Below are positions 36,011-44,397 of a DNA stretch of 64,000 nt, one piece after another. The stretch is from Teretinema sp942493045. Its GTDB lineage: Bacteria > Spirochaetota > Spirochaetia > Treponematales > Treponemataceae. Within the stretch, counting starts at the first letter, position 1. Each line of letters starts with the position of its first letter. The stretch covers positions 434,001 through 498,000 of the forward strand of contig OW818665.1 in NCBI GenBank assembly GCA_942493045.1. Direction: 5' to 3'. The notes below the pieces were generated by a model. That model was given only the letters and a program-made list of their open reading frames with translations. It had not been told where the DNA came from and searched no databases. Made by a program: the position numbers and the translations under genes.

Positions 36011-37885
36011 ATGGCCGGAATACCCGAAACCATTGGAAAATACAAGATTGTCTCGCTGGTCGCCAAGGGCGGCATGGGCGCTGTTTATAAGGCAATCCAT
36101 CCGAATTTACGCCGTTATGTCATCATCAAGAAACTTACCATCAGAGGTAACGCCTCGGTAATTGAGCGCTTTAAGCGTGAAGCTCAGATACTACTGGATT
36201 TTAATAACCCCTATATCGTGCATTTCTTCGATTATTTTCAGGAAGGATCTTCTCGTTACATCGTTTTGGAATACGTTGACGGCATGTCCCTGGATGTGTT
36301 GATCAAAAAGAGGCGATATCTATCGGGCCCGCTGGCTCTGCTGGTCTTTTTGGATGCCGCGAGAGCCTTAAAATATGCCCATGACCAGGGAGTAATTCAT
36401 CGTGATATCAAACCCGGTAATATTTTGATCTCCAAAGCCGGGGACATCAAGCTGGCCGATTTTGGAATCGCCGCCTCCGAACATGATGAGGATGAAGGGC
36501 TAACCCGTGAGGGTATGACGCTGGGAACGCCATCCTATATGCCTCCTGAACAGTTTGAAAACAGCAAAAATGTCGATAAACGGGCAGATATCTACGCTAT
36601 GGGCGTTATGCTGTACGAAATGGTCACGGGTAAAAAACCGTTCCCCGGAAGCCTGGCACCAGAAACTATCAATATGATTCAAAAGGGTCGTTTTGTCGCC
36701 GCCCGCAAGCTTAATCCGGATATTCCTCCCATCATCAGTAAACTGATACACCGCATGATTCGGCCCGATCCGCGGAAGCGTTTTAAGGATATGTCTATTC
36801 CGATAAAAATCATCGAAAAATTCCTGTCCCGTTATCCGCTTGTACAGATGCGCGAGTCACTGGTTAATTGCATGGCTGTTGCAAATTTTGAGGAGCCGGT
36901 GTTTAAAGCCCGGACACGGAAGCGAGTCGTTTTTTTTCTGCTCGCAGCTCTGTCCCTCGCTGTTTTGGGTAGCGGTTATATCCTCTGGACCAATGGTTTT
37001 ATACACCGCACTTTCCTAGCTCATACTCTTGGAAGCTTCAAGGTTGCCATTCGTGTTCCGCAGGCCATCAAAGACCAACAGGATGTTTTTCTAAAAGCTG
37101 AAATTTTTGTCAATGACCGTAAGGATTTTCCGGCAGCCAGCGGAGCGGATTTACACTTTTTATCCATGCCGGATGACGGAAGCTCTTTTTGGCAGTTTGA
37201 ATCGAATACCGTGTATCTGCCTGCTGGTAATTACAGACTTAAGTTGATTTGCGAGCAACGGATTTATTGGCAATCCTTCCGTGTAGAAACAATGCGTGCT
37301 CTTCAAAACCGTAACGAGGCTGGACAAGTGCTCTCTGTAGTTTTTGACCGGGTCGTACCGCGGGAGTTGGTTGTTCGAGGGACAGTACTCGATGCCCTCA
37401 GCGGTCGGGATCTCGGTTCTTTGGCGGTATTATCGGTAAATTATAATAATCAATGGATTCCGCTCCCTGAACTGGAGAGTAATACATTGCGAACTGGCGC
37501 TATTTGGCGGTTTCGGGCCGAAGCCCCCGGTTATTATCCTGAACTTTTTTCGCTTAAGGTTACCAATTATCAGGATGAACTGATATTGCGAGCTAATTTA
37601 GTACCTCTTGCCGGTAAGTTGGTACTTAATGGACCGGCTGAGCGAATCAGCCTGACACTGAATGGTTCAAAGCAAATTACCCTGGGTGGTGAGGACATGC
37701 TACAGGGAAGTATTGGAGATTTCAGTGGCCGGGAGAGCAGTTGGAACCTGCCAGCCGGCCGTTATGAACTGGAAGCGACTTCGAAAAAAAGCCGGGCGAG
37801 GATGGCTTTTACCATATCACCGGAAGTCCCGATCCGTCTGCGACTGCACAGCGATTCGGGCATTATCAGTATAAGTAAGGAGTAA
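36011..37885 (+). CDS. Membrane Ser/Thr protein kinase (PknB/Hanks type)
   Basis: The 624-residue protein has a complete N-terminal kinase domain (about 10-280): AKGGMGAVYKA, the Lys of IIKKL, VIHRDIKPGN, LADFGIA and GTPSYMPPEQ. One transmembrane helix lies at about 305-328 (FFLLAALSLAVLGSGYILW). The C-terminal 290 residues are extracytoplasmic, with beta-rich, carboxypeptidase-regulatory-like segments rather than PASTA repeats. They may sense an envelope signal. An 11-mer copy encodes part of the membrane helix (36946-36956). Confidence 0.95.
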   Translation: MAGIPETIGKYKIVSLVAKGGMGAVYKAIHPNLRRYVIIKKLTIRGNASVIERFKREAQILLDFNNPYIVHFFDYFQEGSSRYIVLEYVDGMSLDVLIKKRRYLSGPLALLVFLDAARALKYAHDQGVIHRDIKPGNILISKAGDIKLADFGIAASEHDEDEGLTREGMTLGTPSYMPPEQFENSKNVDKRADIYAMGVMLYEMVTGKKPFPGSLAPETINMIQKGRFVAARKLNPDIPPIISKLIHRMIRPDPRKRFKDMSIPIKIIEKFLSRYPLVQMRESLVNCMAVANFEEPVFKARTRKRVVFFLLAALSLAVLGSGYILWTNGFIHRTFLAHTLGSFKVAIRVPQAIKDQQDVFLKAEIFVNDRKDFPAASGADLHFLSMPDDGSSFWQFESNTVYLPAGNYRLKLICEQRIYWQSFRVETMRALQNRNEAGQVLSVVFDRVVPRELVVRGTVLDALSGRDLGSLAVLSVNYNNQWIPLPELESNTLRTGAIWRFRAEAPGYYPELFSLKVTNYQDELILRANLVPLAGKLVLNGPAERISLTLNGSKQITLGGEDMLQGSIGDFSGRESSWNLPAGRYELEATSKKSRARMAFTISPEVPIRLRLHSDSGIISISKE

Positions 37886-37888
37886 ATA

Positions 37889-38782
37889 ATGTCACTGACT
37901 ATGAAACGGATCTTGATGATTTTGCTTGGATCATTAGCTTCGGCTATGATCTGGCCGTTTTTATTGATCATTCAGCATTTTCAGGTTTTTTTCCCTGGGT
38001 ATGTAGCTCTGTCCCTCGCGCAGGGCCTGGTATTTGGTGCCATCTACGGGGCGGTTTTTGGTTCTTTTGAGGGAATTGCGGTTTCATCCAGACCCAAAGC
38101 AATAAATGGGGCCCTGTTCGGAGCCCTAGCTGGTTTGCTTTCCGGCGCCATTGGTGTTTTTTCCGCTCAAGCCCTGCTATTTTTTTTGGCATCGTTAGTT
38201 GTTGACAATTACTCAATGCTTTCAGGCACAGCCTTAATGCTCTCCCGTGGGACAGGCTGGGTGATAATTGGTATTTGTTTGACTATAATCGAGGGGGTGC
38301 GATCCCGTTCGTTCCGGCGTGTTTTTGTCGGTCTGTTGGGTGGCATCAGCGGTGGATTACTGGGAGGTATCACTTTACAGGCTATGCTTACGACTTTCCC
38401 TGGAAATAGTATCGCTCTCCTGGTCGGTTTAGTTTTATTTGGTTTTTCCTTGGCTTTTTTTTATACGGTTTTTGAACATCAGTTCTCGGCCGGCACCCTG
38501 AAATTGCTCAATGGAAGGCTTAAGGGCAAGGAATATCATCTTGTTCGCAACCGCATGACAATCGGTAGCGCTGATTATTGCGATATCGTTCTAAAGGATT
38601 ACCGTGGAGTAATGCCTCTTCATGCTGTCCTGGTCATAAAAAAAGGAAAGGTAGCTCTGTCCCCCGGACCGGAGAAAGCTCCGATCTTGGTCAACGATGG
38701 GCCGTTGAAAGACGCTGCCTTGCGCCGGGAAGATGTGTTCGCGCTCGGTTCTGCCCGCTTTATGTACGGAATTTTCATTTAG
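37889..38782 (+). CDS. Polytopic membrane protein with C-terminal FHA domain
   Basis: The 297-residue protein has about six transmembrane helices rich in Gly (about 7-200), then a cytoplasmic FHA-like domain (about 208-297) with GRLKGKEYHLVRNRMTIGS and ADYCDIVLKD. The SxxH element is weaker than usual (MPLHAVLV). It lies between the kinase and the vWA-FHA gene, with 3- and 9-base gaps. It may recruit phosphorylated partners to the membrane. Two 11-mer copies lie inside (38005, 38653). Confidence 0.8.
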   Translation: MSLTMKRILMILLGSLASAMIWPFLLIIQHFQVFFPGYVALSLAQGLVFGAIYGAVFGSFEGIAVSSRPKAINGALFGALAGLLSGAIGVFSAQALLFFLASLVVDNYSMLSGTALMLSRGTGWVIIGICLTIIEGVRSRSFRRVFVGLLGGISGGLLGGITLQAMLTTFPGNSIALLVGLVLFGFSLAFFYTVFEHQFSAGTLKLLNGRLKGKEYHLVRNRMTIGSADYCDIVLKDYRGVMPLHAVLVIKKGKVALSPGPEKAPILVNDGPLKDAALRREDVFALGSARFMYGIFI

Positions 38783-38791
38783 GAGATCAGA

Positions 38792-40174
38792 ATGAATACC
38801 ACTTTGCGTCCCAATATTTTTTCAATGCTTGCGTTGCTGTTTATTGCACTGTTTTCCAGTTTGAACGTTTCAGCCGAGGACTGGCGAATCACCCAGGTGG
38901 ATCCTTCCCGCATTTTCGCTACTGGCCGGGTACGCCTGTATCTGGATTCCAGTTCAGCAGTGCCCTCTGATGGAACACTAAACCCTCTTATTGAAGAATC
39001 TTCGGATGGAATAAATTTTCAAAAGGTTACTGTATTACATACCGGGATAACTCAGGCCCGGGATGAGGGAATATCATTTTTGTTCTTAATCGATAATTCC
39101 GGTAGTATGTGGGATGATCTGGATGGCCGGCCGACCACTGATCCTTCGATGATGCGTATTACTCACGCTAAAAGCGCTGTTCGGGATTTTCTGGGTCGAT
39201 TGTCTCCCGCTGATCGCGCAGGTATAGCGCAGTTTAATTCAAATTATCGCATGATCCACTCTGTTTCTTCAGATATTGCCACATGCACCGATGCGCTCGA
39301 GGAAATCACCGAGCCAGCCCGTGACGACGCATACACCGAGCTTTATGGCTCTCTTCCGGTTGCACTCGAAGACTTTGGAGAAACAGGTCGGCGAAAAGTG
39401 ATGGTGGTTCTTTCCGACGGTGAACATTTTCCCTTTAATAAAACAGACAGCCCGACCGGACCGGAATTGGCGATTCTGGCAGCGAACAGAGAAGGAATTA
39501 CCTGCTATGTTGTGCATTTTGGTGCAACGAAAGACACGTTAATTAATACTCTGGCTGAAGAATCCGGGGGACAGAGCTTCGACGCCAGGAATTCCACACA
39601 ACTTTTAAACAGCTATGACACCATTCGAGCCGGGGTGCTTGCCGAGTACACAGCCGATTACAGGGCGTCTATGCTTCCCGGTGACAAGCGTTTTGTGCGC
39701 GTCGGTGATTCTATACGTTATTATTTTACCGGAAATGTTTTTGGTTCGGCTTCCGCCGCTCCTGCGTTCTGGCAGTTAATTCCTATACTGCTCGGCTTGG
39801 CCGTATGGATTTTCTTTATTCTTTACCGCCTGGAAAAACCGGTCACCGGAGCAGGAATTCAATTGTTGAACGCGGTTCCCGGAACAAAAACCAAAATGTT
39901 CAGTCTCGGTGATAATCGAACTGTTATCGGCGGGGATGAAACCGCGGATATTACCATTGCCGGAAATCCCGGCATGAAAAGTTCTGCTGTTACAATATTG
40001 TTTGATAAAGAAAAAGAATCCTGGACCCTCCAGGCCGATCAGGATCTTACCGTAAACAACCGGCCGGTCAAAACCAAAAAACTTGAATCAGGCGATGTCA
40101 TCAATGTGGCCGGAACTGTGGTTGTCTTTGACAAACCGGAGAATCCCACAAAAAATGTCACTAAATTCAAATGA
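38792..40174 (+). CDS. Secreted vWA-domain protein with transmembrane helix and FHA domain
   Basis: The 460-residue protein has a signal peptide (cleavage near VSAED), a von Willebrand A domain (about 85-290) with the metal site DNSGS and later SDGEH, one transmembrane helix (about 325-345) and a cytoplasmic C-terminal FHA-like domain (about 365-450, TVIGGDETADITI). An outside binding module is thus joined to an inside phosphothreonine reader, which suits a transmembrane signalling role with the neighbouring kinase. An 11-mer copy lies at 39568-39578. Confidence 0.88.
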   Translation: MNTTLRPNIFSMLALLFIALFSSLNVSAEDWRITQVDPSRIFATGRVRLYLDSSSAVPSDGTLNPLIEESSDGINFQKVTVLHTGITQARDEGISFLFLIDNSGSMWDDLDGRPTTDPSMMRITHAKSAVRDFLGRLSPADRAGIAQFNSNYRMIHSVSSDIATCTDALEEITEPARDDAYTELYGSLPVALEDFGETGRRKVMVVLSDGEHFPFNKTDSPTGPELAILAANREGITCYVVHFGATKDTLINTLAEESGGQSFDARNSTQLLNSYDTIRAGVLAEYTADYRASMLPGDKRFVRVGDSIRYYFTGNVFGSASAAPAFWQLIPILLGLAVWIFFILYRLEKPVTGAGIQLLNAVPGTKTKMFSLGDNRTVIGGDETADITIAGNPGMKSSAVTILFDKEKESWTLQADQDLTVNNRPVKTKKLESGDVINVAGTVVVFDKPENPTKNVTKFK

Positions 40175-40295
40175 AAAAACTTCTTTTTATGGATATCTAA
40201 TGCCTCATCCGCCGGTAATCGTGCCGGCGGTTGGACATGGACGCGAAAAAGTGGCTGCGCGGACTATCGATGCTTGTAACGCCGCAGCAAAATAA
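40155..40295 (+). pseudogene. N-terminal part of the Memo/AMMECR1 gene, cut off by in-frame TAA
   Basis: From the ATG at 40155 (overlapping the vWA gene; ATG 40200 is an alternative) the frame reads GYLMPHPPVIVPAVGHGREK...ACNAAAK and stops at TAA 40293-40295. The same frame continues past the stop as IAALSPETIVLISPHAPVFSDY, so the family's N-terminus is complete apart from one stop codon. No insertion or deletion is apparent. It is either a nonsense mutation, a sequencing error or, less likely, readthrough. Confidence 0.8.
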
Positions 40296-40322
40296 ATCGC
40301 AGCTCTGTCCCCGGAGACAATT

Positions 40323-41549
40323 GTGCTTATCTCGCCGCACGCTCCTGTTTTTTCTGATTATGTTTTTATTTATCCGGGAGATGTTTTAGAGGGTGACTTT
40401 TCAAATTTCGGGGCAGCAGGCGCTCACTTTCATTTTTCTGCCGATACGGCTTTTGCCTTCGCCCTTATTGAATCGTTAAAATCGGCCGGAGTATTATCCG
40501 GCGCTCCGGAACCACGCCTTTTTAAACAATCCGGTATAACCGGTTCGCTTGATCACGGGGCTCTGGTGCCTCTTTCGTTCATTCTTTCACAGTATTCCTC
40601 ATTTAAACTGGTCGTGATATCCACCCCGGCAATGGATAGAACAGCTTTGTTACGAATCGGTACCTGTATCAGACTAACAGCCCAGACACAAAAACGTAAT
40701 ATTGTTGTGGTCGCTAGCGGAGATTTATCGCATCGGGTTAATGTTGAAAGTCCCTATGGGATGGTTAGCGAAGGGGCTGAATTTGATTCTATTGTTTGTG
40801 AAGCAATCGCTCAGTCCTCCGCTCAAAAGATTTTGTCAATCGATAACGATCTTCGAGAAGCAGCCGCAGAATGCGGATATGGTTCCATGGTAATTATGAT
40901 TGGAGCTTTGGGGACAGAGCTCGCTTCAAAATTGATCTCATATGAAGCCCCGTTTGGAATCGGTTATGGGGTTGCATCTTTTTGTGGATTGAACAAAGAC
41001 CCTGATCTGGTTCAACCCAGTTACCCCGTCCAAATTGCCCGTACGACACTAGAAAAACTGTTATCAAAGAAACCAATGCTGGAATTAGATACTCTTCAAT
41101 TAAGCTCTGTCCCTGATGAGCTCACTGCTATTCTATATAAAACCACAGCTGGTGTATTTGTTTCGATCAAGAAAAACGGAGAACTAAGGGGTTGTATCGG
41201 TACCATTTCAGCGACCTGTCCTACAGTAGCCCAGGAAATTGCGCGTAATTCCTGCGCAGCAGCCACAGACGATCCCCGCTTCCCCCCAGTTTGTGAAGAG
41301 GAACTTCCCTTTCTGAGCATCAGTGTGGATATACTGAGTCCCGCTGAAGAAATAACAACAACAAATGAACTTGACCCTTCCGTTTATGGGGTAATTGTGA
41401 CGTCCGGATATCGGCGTGGTTTACTGCTCCCGAACTTAGCCGGAGTTGATACAGTGGAACAACAGTTAGCAATTGCCTGCCAGAAAGCAGGTATTACCCC
41501 AGACTCACCCTATAGAATCGAACGATTCCGTGTAACGCGGTATAATTGA
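40323..41549 (+). CDS. AmmeMemoRadiSam system protein: Memo-like dioxygenase-fold domain fused to AMMECR1 domain
   Basis: This 408-residue frame begins with a GTG codon inside the Memo domain (LISPHAPVFSDY), which runs to about residue 225. The C-terminal AMMECR1 domain follows, with GVFVSIKKNGELRGCIGT and PRFPPV. It lacks the first 50-60 residues of the Memo domain, which lie before the in-frame stop at 40293-40295, so the protein may be non-functional. The family occurs with a radical SAM partner, encoded next with a 1-base overlap. The biochemical role is not established. Three 11-mer copies lie in or near it (40301, 40911, 41103). Confidence 0.75.
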   Translation: MLISPHAPVFSDYVFIYPGDVLEGDFSNFGAAGAHFHFSADTAFAFALIESLKSAGVLSGAPEPRLFKQSGITGSLDHGALVPLSFILSQYSSFKLVVISTPAMDRTALLRIGTCIRLTAQTQKRNIVVVASGDLSHRVNVESPYGMVSEGAEFDSIVCEAIAQSSAQKILSIDNDLREAAAECGYGSMVIMIGALGTELASKLISYEAPFGIGYGVASFCGLNKDPDLVQPSYPVQIARTTLEKLLSKKPMLELDTLQLSSVPDELTAILYKTTAGVFVSIKKNGELRGCIGTISATCPTVAQEIARNSCAAATDDPRFPPVCEEELPFLSISVDILSPAEEITTTNELDPSVYGVIVTSGYRRGLLLPNLAGVDTVEQQLAIACQKAGITPDSPYRIERFRVTRYN

Positions 41550-42508
41550 TGTTAAGTGTTTCTCACGATGAGGTTGAAGCCCGCTGGTATCATCATATTT
41601 CTGGAACAAAGGCGGTGGGTTGTGAGCTCTGTCCCCATAATTGTTGCATTGCGGAAGGGAATACTGGAAAATGCGGTATTAGATTTAATAATAATGGTAA
41701 ACTGATCGCCAGCGGTTACGGGTATTTCTCAGCTCTGTCCCTCGATCCCATAGAAAAAAAGCCTCTAGCCCGGTATTTACCAGGATCAATGATTCTGTCT
41801 GTGGGAAGTGTTGGCTGTAACCTGCGTTGCCAATTTTGTCAAAACTGGACTATCTCACAAACGCAGCTAAAAGCAACGAGCTCTGTCCCCGTATTGCCAG
41901 TTCATAATGAATTACAAGTTCAACTGACGTATATCCCGACTGAAAGGCTGATTGAACTGGCCGAAGAATCGCGCTCTATGGGCAATATCGGTTTGGCGTT
42001 CACCTACAATGAACCAATTATTTCTCTAGAATATATCATCGATTGCGCACGTGAAATAAAAGATCGTTCCAAAAACGATCTCAAGCTCATATTAGTGACA
42101 AATGGCTACATTAATCGAGCTCCGTTAGCGGATTTATTGCCATATGTAGATGCTTTGAATATCGATTTGAAAGCATTTCATGATTCTTTCTATAAGCAAA
42201 TTTGCGGCGGCGCTCTGGAACCAGTTAAAGAAATGATTCAGCAGTGTCAGAATTACCGCAAAGAGAGAAAAATACCACATTTTGAAATAACTACACTTAT
42301 CATCCCCGGACTTAATGATTCGCCCCCGGAAATTGAAGCTCTGTCCCTGTGGTTGGCTGCAATCGATCCTGATATTCCACTGCACTTAAACCGTCATCAT
42401 CCGGACTGGAAAATGCTTGATAGACCGCCAATTTCAAGTGCCGCGCTTTTTCTTCTTGCCGATTTAGCCCGTCACCACTTACACTATGTTTATACCGGTA
42501 ATATTTAA
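41549..42508 (+). CDS. AmmeMemoRadiSam system radical SAM enzyme
   Basis: The 319-residue protein has the radical-SAM cluster CNLRCQFCQNW, an N-terminal Cys-rich segment CELCPHNCCI, IEKKPL, FTYNEPI and HFEITTLIIPGLND. All of these are typical of the PflA-like AmmeMemoRadiSam enzyme. The start codon overlaps the stop of the Memo/AMMECR1 gene (TGATG). Four copies of the 11-mer fall in this one gene (41625, 41731, 41879, 42337), the highest density in the window. The first of them encodes part of the conserved CELCP. Confidence 0.93.
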   Translation: MLSVSHDEVEARWYHHISGTKAVGCELCPHNCCIAEGNTGKCGIRFNNNGKLIASGYGYFSALSLDPIEKKPLARYLPGSMILSVGSVGCNLRCQFCQNWTISQTQLKATSSVPVLPVHNELQVQLTYIPTERLIELAEESRSMGNIGLAFTYNEPIISLEYIIDCAREIKDRSKNDLKLILVTNGYINRAPLADLLPYVDALNIDLKAFHDSFYKQICGGALEPVKEMIQQCQNYRKERKIPHFEITTLIIPGLNDSPPEIEALSLWLAAIDPDIPLHLNRHHPDWKMLDRPPISSAALFLLADLARHHLHYVYTGNI

Positions 42509-42549
42509 CACTTTCAGAATCCCGGAACTTCTATGGAGGAGCGAAAAAG

Positions 42550-43086
42550 ATGGCCCGATCAAAAAAAGATCCTGTTCGAGAGAAATTTGCTTCTGAGCTC
42601 GCCAGCCTGATTCCTTCCCTTGACACCGAGGGCTTGGCCTTCCTTGTTCAACAGGCGCATGTGCATTTGTATAATATGGCTGTAACTGCCCAGGAAACAG
42701 CTGAGGAGGCGCAGCCGCAACCGCAGTTAAAAGGAAAGAAATCCTCTTCCGGGAAAACAGCCGGCAAGAAAAGTAATAATCAGGTTAGCGGTACCGGGCA
42801 TTCGTTTCGGTTGGAAAGGAACGCATCCGGCGGTTCATATCATTTAATTGATAAAGGGCGCTGGAAACTTTTCAGTGACGATGAGATGTTGGCTATGGTG
42901 CGCATCGCTCAGGGAACCGGGAAAAAAGATCCTCTATCTGAACGCACCGAACGTTTGGTGCGCTGGTTCACCCGCGAGCGTTCCGACGTCTTCGCGGATC
43001 TTGAGCTTGCTTCCGATCCGCACGATCCGGCGCTGCGGGAACTGACTGAGTTTTTGGCAAAAAAGTTCGCGGTAAAGAAGGAGTGA
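42550..43086 (+). CDS. Protein of unknown function directly upstream of intI
   Basis: A 178-residue charged protein. The N-terminal 55 residues are helical, a Lys/Ser/Gln-rich linker follows (about 56-82), and a compact C-terminal part (about 85-178) contains SYHLIDKGRWKLFSDDEMLAMVRIA. No family is recognised. GGAGGAG precedes the ATG. IntI starts 6 bases after its stop, so the two are almost certainly cotranscribed, which makes this a candidate accessory or merely a readthrough partner of the integrase. Confidence 0.75.
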   Translation: MARSKKDPVREKFASELASLIPSLDTEGLAFLVQQAHVHLYNMAVTAQETAEEAQPQPQLKGKKSSSGKTAGKKSNNQVSGTGHSFRLERNASGGSYHLIDKGRWKLFSDDEMLAMVRIAQGTGKKDPLSERTERLVRWFTRERSDVFADLELASDPHDPALRELTEFLAKKFAVKKE

Positions 43087-43092
43087 AGTTAA

Positions 43093-44397
43093 ATGACGGT
43101 TACTATTAATATTGAAGAGACGAATGTTTTACGTGTCACCATACCTGTTGATAATCCAATTCTGTATTCTTTACTGCGCAATATACCGGGCAGTTATTTT
43201 AGTAACAGCGAGGGATTGTGGAAGATTCCCGCCCGAAGGGAGCGCGTTGAGCTGATTTTGCAGAAACTGTATCAAACCAACCTGTTTAGCGCATCTCCGG
43301 AGTTCTCTGGATCCGTTGAAAAGGCTCCGATCAGGACAAGTGTAAGTAATTCAGCGCAGGAGCCTTATTCCCGCGTAAATGTTCCGGATAAGACCGTTTT
43401 TTTGGCAAATACCGCTGGTGTACCGCTGCAGGCTCAGTACAAGGCGTCGATAAGCCGCCTGCAAGCCGAGCTGGAAGCCCGCCATTACAGCCCTCGTACC
43501 CAACAGACCTATCTTTCCTGGGTAACCAGATTTCTCAATAAGCACACGGGGAGGGATCTTCATACCCTGCGCGAAAAAGATATTAACGAATTTCTGACCG
43601 CTCTTGCCGTAAAACTGCGCATCAGCGCGTCCACCCAGAATCAAGCCCTCGCAGCCCTGCTTTTCTTTTTCAAGAATGTTTTGAATACGCCGATTGAAGG
43701 ATTGGGGGAAGTCATCCGCGCCAAGAAACCGCTTCGGTTACCCGTTGTAATGAGCCGCGATGAGGTCAAGGCCGTACTGCTGCGTCTCCAGGGCGAGAAA
43801 CTTTTAGCCGCTCGGTTGATGTACGGAACCGGGATGCGTTTGATGGAGTGCCTGCAATTGAGGGTACAGGATATTGATTTTGACAGGAACGAGATTCTGA
43901 TCCGCAACGGGAAGGGCGCCAAAGACCGTGTCACAATGCTGCCCGCATCACTTAAGCACTCCTTGAAAAATCATTTGGAAACAGTGCAACAGATATTTGA
44001 GCAGGATCGAGCCGATGGCTGGGGTCGTGTCACACTTCCGGGCGCTCTGGAAATCAAGTATTCCAACGGATCGATCGACTGGTCCTGGCAGTGGGTTTTT
44101 CCTCAAGCCCGTCGCTGGACTGATGCCAAAACCGGCCAGCAGGGTCGCCATCATATGGATGAATCCACCATGCAACGCGCTGTTCATGAAGCCGTCCTGA
44201 AAGCGGGTCTGACCAAACGGGTCTCTTGTCATACGTTCAGGCATTCCTTCGCAACGCATTTGATAGAAGGCGGCTATGATATCCGTACTGTTCAGGAATT
44301 GCTGGGTCACAGTGATGTCAAAACAACAATGGTGTATACCCATGTATTAAACAAAGGCCCATCCGGAGTAAGAAGTCCAATTGATAACCTGATATAA
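43093..44397 (+). CDS. intI: Integron integrase IntI with N-terminal extension
   Basis: The 434-residue tyrosine recombinase has catalytic R249 (GTGMRLMECL), K277 (GKGAKDR), H380 and R383 (HTFRHSFATH), H406 (LLGHSD) and nucleophile Y415. The IntI-specific insertion is present: GWGRVTLPGALEIKY then WQWVFPQARRWTDAK and GRHHMDESTMQRAVHEA (about 308-368). The SAM-like core-binding domain starts near residue 113. Residues 1 to about 110 are an extra domain with the pattern IPGSYF...EGLWKIPAR, absent from classical 320-350-residue IntI proteins. It shares an operon with the upstream unknown gene and has no visible promoter or LexA-like box of its own. Confidence 0.95.
   Translation: MTVTINIEETNVLRVTIPVDNPILYSLLRNIPGSYFSNSEGLWKIPARRERVELILQKLYQTNLFSASPEFSGSVEKAPIRTSVSNSAQEPYSRVNVPDKTVFLANTAGVPLQAQYKASISRLQAELEARHYSPRTQQTYLSWVTRFLNKHTGRDLHTLREKDINEFLTALAVKLRISASTQNQALAALLFFFKNVLNTPIEGLGEVIRAKKPLRLPVVMSRDEVKAVLLRLQGEKLLAARLMYGTGMRLMECLQLRVQDIDFDRNEILIRNGKGAKDRVTMLPASLKHSLKNHLETVQQIFEQDRADGWGRVTLPGALEIKYSNGSIDWSWQWVFPQARRWTDAKTGQQGRHHMDESTMQRAVHEAVLKAGLTKRVSCHTFRHSFATHLIEGGYDIRTVQELLGHSDVKTTMVYTHVLNKGPSGVRSPIDNLI

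Larger units (their letters stand above)
1017..42347. repeat. Dispersed 11-bp repeat AGCTCTGTCCC / GGGACAGAGCT, 27 copies
   Basis: Exact copies reading AGCTCTGTCCC on + start at 1017, 12209, 13955, 26830, 28243, 30018, 31197, 32857, 33268, 36946, 38005, 38653, 40301, 41103, 41625, 41731, 41879 and 42337. Copies reading GGGACAGAGCT start at 12586, 16168, 16189, 17178, 27832, 30580, 31023, 39568 and 40911. Most have a fourth C/G, or CTC/GAG, on the flank. Chance expectation for an exact 11-mer on both strands in 42 kb is about 0.02. Copies lie in genes of every function, mostly in frames reading ALS, GTEL or GQS, and also in a terminator, in gene leaders and next to the RAYT gene. I saw none in the cassette array (44,890-64,000). 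Confidence 0.95.
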
